Positions 1 to 6,639 of a DNA stretch of 24,250 nucleotides are shown piece after piece; within the stretch, counting starts at the first letter, position 1; every line of letters begins with the position of its first letter. Position numbers and translations under genes: made by a program. The stretch lies in contig CALAJY010000018.1 of NCBI GenBank assembly GCA_937923265.1, positions 1 through 24,250 of the forward strand, in the 5' to 3' direction. The notes under the pieces are model-generated. The model searched no databases, was not told where the DNA came from, and saw only the letters and a program-made list of their open reading frames with translations. The stretch comes from an uncultured Tissierellia bacterium (lineage in GTDB: Bacteria; Bacillota; Clostridia; Tissierellales; Peptoniphilaceae).

Positions 1-108
1 TGTCCGCACTCTTTAGATCGCCGGGAGAAAATCCTTGGCACGGGCGAAAAAGCCTTGGCATATTTCGCCAAGCGAAGTGGGTTGCTCTTTTTATCACGAG
101 TGGGGGAG
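1..108. other. Left edge, no gene called
   Basis: This stretch carries no convincing coding start. The 8-mer CCTTGGCA occurs twice (about 33-40 and 53-60), and the second copy forms a 6-bp inverted repeat, CTTGGC (54-59) with GCCAAG (67-72). Two plus-strand frames are open across it, but they run through the terminator and antisense to the permease gene, so they look like chance reading frames. It may be the intergenic space before a gene outside the window. Confidence 0.4.
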
Positions 109-147
109 AAAAAAAGCCCCTTCCTGGATTTGACTTCCAGGAAGGGG
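109..147 (-). terminator. Intrinsic terminator of the nucleoside transporter operon
   Basis: A 12-bp perfect stem (117-128 with 136-147) encloses a 7-nt loop. Read on the minus strand it is followed by seven U residues (115 down to 109). It lies 16 bases after the stop of the last permease gene, as expected for the end of the operon. Confidence 0.9.
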
Positions 148-162
148 GATGGAATGCGTGGG

Positions 163-1143
163 CTATCGTTCCTCTCGGAAGTAGCCTTCCCCAAGGCCCT
201 TTGGGGGTTGGTTTTCATGCTTGCTCCGCATGCTGGTTACGATCAAAACGAGAATCGTGACCAGGTAGGGAAGCATCTTGATCAGCTCCTGCTGGCTGAT
301 GGAGATATCGGGAATGTAGTTGTAGATGATGAAGAGACCACCAAAGAGGATGGATCCGGGGATGGCCCAGGAGGGGCGCCAAACACAGAAGATGACCAGG
401 GCGATGGAAAGCCAACCGCGATCGCCGAAGCCATTGTTGGACCAGACGCCGAAGGCGTAGTCCATGATGTAGTAGAGGCCACCTAAACCGGCGATGACAG
501 CGCCCACACAGGTGGCAAAATAGCGATACCGATTCACGTTGATGCCGGCGGCATCTGCCGTGGAGGGATCTTCTCCGACCGCGCGAAGATGAAGCCCCAC
601 ACGGGTCCGATAGAGAACCAGGGAGGCTAGGATGGCGATGAGAATGGCCAGGTAGGTCATGAAACTCATGGAGAAGATGCCACCGAGGAAATTGGGATGA
701 TCGGCAAACAAAAGGGGCTTGCGGAAGTAACCGCTGGTGGTGGTCAGGGCAATGGAGGGCATGTCACTGCCCGCCAATTTGATGAGTGACCCTCCGAAGA
801 AGTTGCCCAGCCCCGTGCCAAAGGTGGTCATCGCGAGGCCGGTGACGTTCTGATTGGCATGAAGGGTGACCGTCAGAAAGCTGAAGAGGAGTCCCATTAA
901 CAGAGAAGCAAGGACCGCACAGGCAAAGGGAATGAGGACGGCAAGAAAACCGTTGATCTGGTCGGCGGGAACCTGCTGCTCATACAGGAAGGCACCGATC
1001 ACCCCCGAAATGGCACCGACATACATGATCCCGGGGATGCCCAGATTTAAATGGCCCGATTTTTCCGTGATCATCTCCCCAACAGATCCATAAAGCAGGG
1101 GAATTCCCTGAATGATGGCCCGGTGTAAAAAGGCTTGAATCAT
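163..1143 (-). CDS. Nucleoside ABC transporter permease (NupQ/YufQ-like)
   Basis: Integral membrane permease of 326 residues, of the branched-chain-amino-acid/ribose-type permease superfamily used by BMP nucleoside importers. It should pair with the permease encoded just upstream to form the transmembrane channel for purine nucleosides. Most of the protein is hydrophobic helices, and near the N-terminus it has the typical SVGEMITEKSGHLNLGIPG stretch, characteristic of the smaller of the two subunits. The start is ATG at 1143, with AAAGGAG about 8 bases upstream. It overlaps the stop of the preceding permease by 4 bases (ATGA), which implies translational coupling. The C-terminus is short and charged. 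The family is certain; the substrate is inferred from the operon and its purine riboswitch. Confidence 0.9.
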   Translation of the reverse strand: MIQAFLHRAIIQGIPLLYGSVGEMITEKSGHLNLGIPGIMYVGAISGVIGAFLYEQQVPADQINGFLAVLIPFACAVLASLLMGLLFSFLTVTLHANQNVTGLAMTTFGTGLGNFFGGSLIKLAGSDMPSIALTTTSGYFRKPLLFADHPNFLGGIFSMSFMTYLAILIAILASLVLYRTRVGLHLRAVGEDPSTADAAGINVNRYRYFATCVGAVIAGLGGLYYIMDYAFGVWSNNGFGDRGWLSIALVIFCVWRPSWAIPGSILFGGLFIIYNYIPDISISQQELIKMLPYLVTILVLIVTSMRSKHENQPPKGLGEGYFREER

Positions 1144-2237
1144 TTTTGTGCTCCTTTCTCTTTTTTGATGTGGTGGATTTGATAGCGAATGAAAAATTCA
1201 CTGCCGATGATAAAGAAGATGACAATGCCGGTAAGAATCTGGGCAAAGGCATCATTGAGTCCGTAGATGGTAGAAATTTCCATCGCTCCCTTTTCCATGA
1301 AGATGAGGAGGAAGGAGGTGAGGATCATGTAGAGGGTGTTGAACTTTGCCAACCAGCTCACCATGATGGCCGTAAAGCCTCTGCCACCTGCCGTGTTGGC
1401 AGAGATGGTGTGGTCCGCTCCGGCGACCAGGAGGAAGCCCGCCAGGCCGCAGAGGGCACCGGAGAGGATCAGGGTCCGGATCATGACCTTGGGAACCCGT
1501 AGACCGATGTAGCGTGCGGTCTCCTTGCTCTCTCCCACGACGGCAATCTCATAGCCGTGCTTGGTGTAGCGAAGGTAGAAGTACATGAAGAGGGTGAGAC
1601 CCAAAACAATGAGAACATTGATGAGGTATTGGTTGCCAAAGAGGCGGGGGAGCCAGCCGATTTGGGTGCTCTGGTTGATGACCCCGATCTGGCCGGACCC
1701 CTTGGGGACGGACCATTCCAGGGTGAAAAAGGAGACCAGCTGAATGGCCACGTAGTTCATCATGAGCGTGAATAAGGTTTCATTGGTGTTCCAACGGGCC
1801 TTGCAGACAGCGGGAATGGCGGCCCAGAGAGCCCCAAAGAAGAGGGCGGTAACAAGCATCAGGGGAAGAAGCAGGGCATCGGGAAGCTTTCCCGTGAACA
1901 GGATCATGCACGAGGCCGTGGCCAACCCTCCCACGAGAATCTGCCCCTCTCCGCCGATATTCCAGAACTTCATGCGGAAGGCGGGAGTCAGGGCCACAGA
2001 GACGCAGAGGAGCATGGCCACATTTTGTAAGAGGCCCCACAGTCTTCGCCCCGTGCCGATGGCCCCATCCACCATGGTCCCGTATACCTTGAGCGGGTTG
2101 ATGCCGGTGAGGGTTACGGTAACGAGCCCAAAGACGAGCAGGGCGAGGAGGATGGCAAGCAGACGGATGGCCCATGCCCGGTACCAGGGGAGCTCGTCCC
2201 GCTTTACAACATAAAAGGAATCCAGGAGTTTTTTCAT
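1140..2237 (-). CDS. Nucleoside ABC transporter permease (NupP/YufP-like)
   Basis: The larger membrane permease of the nucleoside importer, about 365 residues. After a short cytoplasmic N-terminus it has many hydrophobic helices, including the GMVDGAIG-type and NIGGEGQILVGG segments typical of this family. The open frame extends upstream to 2276, inside the ATPase gene. I prefer ATG at 2237, because AAGGAG sits 10 bases before it and it begins one base after the ATPase stop; an ATG at 2246 would be too close to that ribosome site. It overlaps the next permease by 4 bases. Function is inferred from family and operon; guanosine or another purine nucleoside is the likely cargo. Confidence 0.9.
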   Translation of the reverse strand: MKKLLDSFYVVKRDELPWYRAWAIRLLAILLALLVFGLVTVTLTGINPLKVYGTMVDGAIGTGRRLWGLLQNVAMLLCVSVALTPAFRMKFWNIGGEGQILVGGLATASCMILFTGKLPDALLLPLMLVTALFFGALWAAIPAVCKARWNTNETLFTLMMNYVAIQLVSFFTLEWSVPKGSGQIGVINQSTQIGWLPRLFGNQYLINVLIVLGLTLFMYFYLRYTKHGYEIAVVGESKETARYIGLRVPKVMIRTLILSGALCGLAGFLLVAGADHTISANTAGGRGFTAIMVSWLAKFNTLYMILTSFLLIFMEKGAMEISTIYGLNDAFAQILTGIVIFFIIGSEFFIRYQIHHIKKEKGAQK

Positions 2238-2238
2238 T

Positions 2239-3819
2239 TTACGCATTCTCCTTTCTGTTTCCCGTGCGGCGGACATACTGCCCCGCCTGGGTCATCAACA
2301 AACCTAATTCTTCCTTTTCGCTTTCATCCGCATTGACGAGGCCGGTGACCTGTCCCTGGGCCATGACAAGGATGCGGTCGCAGAGGGAAAGCATCACATC
2401 CAAATCTTCCCCGACATAGATGATGGCAACGCCCTTTTTCTTCTCCTCATTGAGCAGGTCGTAGATCTGATAGGAGGAGTTGATGTCCAGTCCCCGGACG
2501 GGGTAGGCGACCATTAGCAGGGAGGGGGAGGCTGCCATCTCCCGACCGACCAGGACCTTCTGCACATTGCCTCCGGAAAGGCGGCGGAGGGGGGTGTTTA
2601 CGTCGGGAGTCACGATATGGAGGCGTTCCACCAGGTCCTCGGCCAGCGCCTTCGGTTTCTTTCGATTGAGAACGAGCTGGTGGCCCTGATCAAAGCTCCG
2701 CAAGAGCATGTTATCGGTCAGATTCATGTTTCCCACGAGACCCATGCCCAGGCGGTCTTCCGGCACAAAGGAGAGCCGGACCCCCAATTCCCGAATGCGA
2801 TCCGGGGTGAGATCCAGCAGATTTTTTTCTCGGCCGTCCCCGGGATTCAGATAGGTGACCTGACCGTGGCTGGCATGATTTAAGCCGGCGATGGTCTCCA
2901 GCAGCTCCTTCTGACCGCTGCCCGAAATACCGGCAATGCCCAGAATCTCTCCGGCATAGACCTGGAAAGAGATGTCATGAAGGAGGGGGAGCCCCTGTGG
3001 GTCTGTCAGGTCCAGGTGGTCCACCCGGAGGCGACACTGCCGGAAGTCTGTTTTTGGCCGACGGATGGCCAGATCCATGGGATGACCCACCATCATCTCC
3101 GTGAGCTGTTTCTCATCGGTATTTTTGGTTTCCACGGTGGCGACCAGCTTTCCCTTGTGAAGCACGCTGACCCGGTCGGAGATTTCCATTACCTCATTGA
3201 GCTTGTGGGTGATGATGATGATGGCCTTCCCATCTTCCCGCATTCTTCGAAGCACCTGGAAGAGGTTGTCGATCTCCTGGGGGGTCAGGACGGCCGTGGG
3301 TTCATCCAGGATCAACAGTTCCGATCCGCGGTAGAGAACCTTGATAATCTCCACCATCTGCTTTTCGGAAACCGACATCTGATAGATCTTTTTCTTGGGA
3401 TCCAAGCGGAAGCCGTATTGGGAACAGATCTCCCGGATGGCATCCTCCGATTGCCTGATTCGATATCCCCCCCGATCCTTCAGACCGAGGATGATGTTTT
3501 CCGTCGCCGTGAACACATCCACCAGTTTATAATGCTGATGGATCATGCCTATCCGGTAGCGGTAGGCATCTTTGGGGGAGTGGATCTCGGCTTTCTCCCC
3601 ATCGATCGCAATGCTTCCCTGATCCGGGGTGTAGATGCCCGCGATGATATTCATCAGCGTGGATTTTCCGGAACCATTTTCTCCCAAGATGGATAGGATT
3701 TCTCCGCGATGAACGGTAAGGGAGATATCCCGGTTGGCTTTGACTTCGCCAAAGCTCTTGGAAATGTGGGACAGTTCCAAGGCAGGTGGGGGAGTTCCCT
3801 CTTTTTGCGTTCTTTCCAT
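2239..3819 (-). CDS. Nucleoside ABC transporter ATPase, double domain (NupO/YufO-like)
   Basis: A 526-residue ATP-binding subunit with two nucleotide-binding domains in one chain, as in sugar and nucleoside importers (RbsA/MglA type). Domain 1 has Walker A GENGSGKST (46-54), a weak signature SVSEKQ (149-154) and Walker B LLILDEPT (about 168-175). Domain 2 has a degenerate Walker A (GISGSGQKE, from 297), a proper LSGGN signature (414-418) and a degenerate Walker B in which Asp-Glu is replaced by Ala-Tyr. This asymmetry is normal for the family and suggests one competent and one weak ATP site. ATG at 3819 follows AAAGGAG by 6 bases. It acts at the inner face of the membrane with the two downstream permeases. 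Confidence 0.93.
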   Translation of the reverse strand: MERTQKEGTPPPALELSHISKSFGEVKANRDISLTVHRGEILSILGENGSGKSTLMNIIAGIYTPDQGSIAIDGEKAEIHSPKDAYRYRIGMIHQHYKLVDVFTATENIILGLKDRGGYRIRQSEDAIREICSQYGFRLDPKKKIYQMSVSEKQMVEIIKVLYRGSELLILDEPTAVLTPQEIDNLFQVLRRMREDGKAIIIITHKLNEVMEISDRVSVLHKGKLVATVETKNTDEKQLTEMMVGHPMDLAIRRPKTDFRQCRLRVDHLDLTDPQGLPLLHDISFQVYAGEILGIAGISGSGQKELLETIAGLNHASHGQVTYLNPGDGREKNLLDLTPDRIRELGVRLSFVPEDRLGMGLVGNMNLTDNMLLRSFDQGHQLVLNRKKPKALAEDLVERLHIVTPDVNTPLRRLSGGNVQKVLVGREMAASPSLLMVAYPVRGLDINSSYQIYDLLNEEKKKGVAIIYVGEDLDVMLSLCDRILVMAQGQVTGLVNADESEKEELGLLMTQAGQYVRRTGNRKENA

Positions 3820-3867
3820 GTTGACTCCTTTCTAGAACCATGACCCTTTCGAAAGCCATAAAAGCGG

Positions 3868-3892
3868 AAAAGCTGCCGGCAAAGCCGGCAGC
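3868..3892 (-). terminator. Hairpin between lipoprotein and ATPase genes, likely partial terminator
   Basis: A 9-bp perfect stem, GCTGCCGGC (3872-3880) with GCCGGCAGC (3884-3892), has a 3-nt loop and on the minus strand is followed by only four U residues. It lies 7 bases after the lipoprotein stop and before the ATPase gene. Such hairpins commonly lower downstream transcription or protect the 3' end of the upstream part, so that more binding protein than transporter is made. That role is inferred. Confidence 0.6.
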
Positions 3893-3898
3893 AAGTCG

Positions 3899-5140
3899 TT
3901 ACTTCTTTTCATTTAATGTGGTGATTCCATCGATTCGCAAGTCGAAGTAGGGGGCCGATCGATACTCCGATTCGTGGAAGTAGCCATCGGAGATGGCCTC
4001 GGTGTCCTTCTCATATTTTGGATCGGTGTTGACGTCCGCCTTATAAGAAGTAAGCTCTTTTCCCTTCACCGTGAAGGTTTTGGTATCGAAGACCTTTAAG
4101 GAGTTGTCCTTGAGCTTGCTTACCACCTCATCCATTTTTTCCTGGGTTCCCTTGGCTGCTACATCGGTATTCAGTTCTGCCATCTCCACCGCTCCCGTAT
4201 CAAATCCTGTGCACCAGTCGGTTTTAATGGTTTCTCCCTTTACCATGCATTGAATCATGTATTCAAAATAGGGCTCCCAGTTGATGCGGCATGCCGTGAT
4301 GTAGGTTTTGGGGCAAGCCTCCTTGGTGCTTCCGTTGTAGGCAACGTTGGGGACTCCTGCCTGTTCACAGGCGGTGGGGGCTCCCATGGAGTCGGCCTGC
4401 TGAGAGATCAGCTTGGCGCCGTTTTGGATCAGCATGTTTGCGGCTTCTTTTTCCGCGGTTTCGTTGTACCAGGTTCCCGTAAACTGCACGTCCATCGTCA
4501 CACTGGGGCAGACAGATTTCGCACCTAGGTAGAAGGCCGTGTAACCGGAGATGACTTCCGCATAGGTATAGGCACCGACATAGCCCATCTTCGCCTCGTT
4601 CGCCTTAATGGTTCCCTTCTGAATCATCTCGTTCATCTTCAGTCCGGCAGCCACTCCCGAAAGGTAGCGCCCCTGATAGATGGAAGCGAAGGCATTGTGA
4701 AGGTTGGAAAGTTTTGCGGTGTGAGCGGTGGTTCCCGTTGCATGGCAAAACTGCACTTGGGGGAATTCCTTTGCGGCCTGGGCCACATACTGCTCATGAC
4801 CAAAGGAATCTGCAAAAATCACATCACAACCACGATCCGCCAAATCCGCTGCAGCCTCGTAGCATTCGCTGGTCTCGGGGATGTTGGTCTTGAAGACCAC
4901 CTGTTCATCACTGAGCCCCAGTTTCTTTTTTGCGGCATTTGCGGCATCGATAAAGTTTTTATCATACGTCGAATTTTCATCATGAAGGAAGATAAAGCCG
5001 ACCTTAAAGTCCTTATCCTTAATATCGAATTTCTTTGCTTCCCCTTCTTTTCCCTGTTCGGTGTCGGTACCCTGTCCGCAAGCTGCGAGGAATACGAGAG
5101 CGAAGAGCACCGCAACCATTCTTTTACACCAATTTTTCAT
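3899..5140 (-). CDS. BMP-family nucleoside-binding lipoprotein
   Basis: A 413-residue extracytoplasmic substrate-binding lipoprotein of the BMP/Med (PnrA-like) family, which captures purine nucleosides for ABC import. The N-terminus is a lipoprotein signal with lipobox LAAC and acylated Cys at residue 21. Downstream, typical features include the GFIFLHDENSTYDKNF opening, repeated Asp/aromatic ligand positions, and a NVAYNGS strand near the hinge. The start is ATG at 5140 with GGAGG 5 bases upstream. It is the first gene of the operon, preceded by a guanine-type riboswitch, which supports a purine cargo. A hairpin separates it from the ATPase gene. Confidence 0.93.
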   Translation of the reverse strand: MKNWCKRMVAVLFALVFLAACGQGTDTEQGKEGEAKKFDIKDKDFKVGFIFLHDENSTYDKNFIDAANAAKKKLGLSDEQVVFKTNIPETSECYEAAADLADRGCDVIFADSFGHEQYVAQAAKEFPQVQFCHATGTTAHTAKLSNLHNAFASIYQGRYLSGVAAGLKMNEMIQKGTIKANEAKMGYVGAYTYAEVISGYTAFYLGAKSVCPSVTMDVQFTGTWYNETAEKEAANMLIQNGAKLISQQADSMGAPTACEQAGVPNVAYNGSTKEACPKTYITACRINWEPYFEYMIQCMVKGETIKTDWCTGFDTGAVEMAELNTDVAAKGTQEKMDEVVSKLKDNSLKVFDTKTFTVKGKELTSYKADVNTDPKYEKDTEAISDGYFHESEYRSAPYFDLRIDGITTLNEKK

Positions 5141-5248
5141 GAGTCCCTCCCATTAAGTAAGTTTCCGTTTAGGCAGAAAAGCTACCGGGAAGGATTCGAA
5201 CAGCCTCTTAAGGAGTTCGGAACATCGACAAAAGGGGAATGAATTCTT

Positions 5249-5312
5249 CCAATAGTCGCAACTTTGGCGTGCGGTAGAAACATTTGAGCCTATGCATTCA
5301 AATTTATATTGG
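5249..5312 (-). promoter_or_regulatory. Purine riboswitch aptamer (guanine type)
   Basis: Read on the minus strand, this 64-nt element has the purine-aptamer layout. P1 is CCAATA (5312-5307) paired with TATTGG (5254-5249). Then come TAA, a P2 arm (ATTTGA/TCAAAT), an L2 loop ending in ATAGG, the invariant J2/3 string GTTTCTACC, a short P3 with loop GCCAAAG, and GACTAT at the 3' side. GG in L2 and CC in L3 can make the known loop-loop contact. The C of GACTAT, at the position that pairs with the ligand, predicts guanine/hypoxanthine rather than adenine. P3 is short and L2 looks one base long. No clear terminator is visible between it and the gene about 108 bases downstream, so the mode of control is open. 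Confidence 0.88.
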
Positions 5313-5329
5313 TTGAATGAATACGCCCT

Positions 5330-5359
5330 ATCCTACCATAAAAAATTAAAACTTCGCAA
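5330..5359 (-). promoter_or_regulatory. Probable promoter of the nucleoside transporter operon
   Basis: On the minus strand TTGCGA (5359-5354), an 18-base spacer and TAGGAT (5335-5330) form a moderate sigma-A promoter. It would start transcription shortly before the purine aptamer, which is where a riboswitch leader should begin. Confidence 0.45.
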
Positions 5360-5458
5360 TTTTGCTCCCCGGGAGAAAGGCAGAAAACGGTTTTTCAAGA
5401 GCAGAAAAGTGGGGTAAGAGTATAACGTTATGAAATGTGAAGAAACAAGGAGGCTCGG

Positions 5459-6628
5459 ATGAAAGATTTTATCTTTTATGTGCCCACAAAGATTTTGTTT
5501 GGTGAGCAGGCAAAGGCTTTTGTGGAGGAGGTATCTCCTCTTGGGGACCATGTCTTAGTGGTCTATGGGGGAGGAAGTATTAAGAAGAACGGAATCTATG
5601 AAGAGATTGTTCCTGCCCTTCAGGAAAAGGGAGTCGAAGTCGTGGAACTCGCCGGCGTGGAACCCAATCCCCGCCTGGAAACCGTGAAAAAGGGGGTTTC
5701 CCTGTGTCGCGAACGGGGAGTGGACTTTATCCTTGCCATCGGTGGGGGATCCAGCATCGACTGTGCCAAGCTGGTGGCAGCGGCAGTTCCCTGTGAGGGA
5801 GACCCCTGGGATATTGTCACGGGCAAGCAAGCGGTGCGTGAAGCCCTGCCCCTGGTGACGGTGCTCACCCTGTCCGCCACGGGATCCGAGATGGACACCA
5901 GCTCGGTCATCAGCCGCGACGACAGCAAGGAGAAGCTGGGCTGGGCGAGCGACCTGGTTCTCCCGAAGGTCTCCCTGCTGAATCCCGCCTACACGAAAAC
6001 GGTCAATGCCTGGCAAACCGCTTCGGGCACCGCAGATATCATGAGCCACACCATGGAGAATTACTTTACGAGCTATGATGACTGCTATTTGCAGGATTCC
6101 TTTGCGGAGGGTCTGCTTCGGACCTGCCTGCAATACGGCCCTGTGGCCGTTAAAGAGCCGGAGAATCTGGAGGCAAGGCAAAACCTGATGTGGGCAGGCA
6201 GCTGGGCGATCAACGGTCTCCTGGATGCCGGCAAGCACACCGCCTGGAGTGTTCATCCCATGGAACATGAGCTCTCCGCCTATTTCGATATCACACACGG
6301 TGCGGGGCTGGCGGTCTTGACCCCGCATTGGTTGACTCACGTTCTGAATGAGAAGACGGAGAAGAAGGTTGCCCGCTTCGCCCGCCGTGTTTTTGATTGC
6401 AGGGAGGAAGACGACCGGAAGGCGGCGGAGGCGGGAATTGCTGCCCTGGCGCAGTTCTTCCGGGAACTGGGATTACCGAAAAACCTGGAAGAATTAAAGA
6501 TTAAGGAAGAGGCCTTGCCGGAGATGGCCCAACAGTGCATTGCCCACAAGGGGGGACCGATCCCGGGCTTTGTTGATTTAACGGAAGAGGATGTGTTGGA
6601 GATTTACCGGGCAGCGTATCGTGTATAA
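5459..6628 (+). CDS. Iron-containing alcohol dehydrogenase (butanol dehydrogenase-like)
   Basis: A 389-residue group III (Fe-dependent) alcohol dehydrogenase, closest in character to NAD(P)H-dependent butanol dehydrogenases of the BdhA/YugJ type. It would interconvert aldehydes and alcohols in the cytoplasm. The dinucleotide-binding loop GGGSSID is at 95-101. The expected metal ligands are present as Asp193, His197, His266 and His280, in TADIMSHTME, the VHPMEHE segment and DITHGAG. ATG at 5459 follows AAGGAGG by 5 bases. A 10-bp palindrome, ATAACGTTAT (5422-5431), lies just upstream and could be an operator. The catalase gene starts 11 bases after the stop, so the two are probably co-transcribed. 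Substrate range is not readable from sequence. Confidence 0.92.
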   Translation: MKDFIFYVPTKILFGEQAKAFVEEVSPLGDHVLVVYGGGSIKKNGIYEEIVPALQEKGVEVVELAGVEPNPRLETVKKGVSLCRERGVDFILAIGGGSSIDCAKLVAAAVPCEGDPWDIVTGKQAVREALPLVTVLTLSATGSEMDTSSVISRDDSKEKLGWASDLVLPKVSLLNPAYTKTVNAWQTASGTADIMSHTMENYFTSYDDCYLQDSFAEGLLRTCLQYGPVAVKEPENLEARQNLMWAGSWAINGLLDAGKHTAWSVHPMEHELSAYFDITHGAGLAVLTPHWLTHVLNEKTEKKVARFARRVFDCREEDDRKAAEAGIAALAQFFRELGLPKNLEELKIKEEALPEMAQQCIAHKGGPIPGFVDLTEEDVLEIYRAAYRV

Positions 6629-6639
6629 GGAGGAAATCC

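Noticed and set aside
5190..5204. tRNA T-loop-like GTTCGAATC on the minus strand
   Set aside because: The flanking bases do not form a T-stem, and no acceptor, D or anticodon arms are present.
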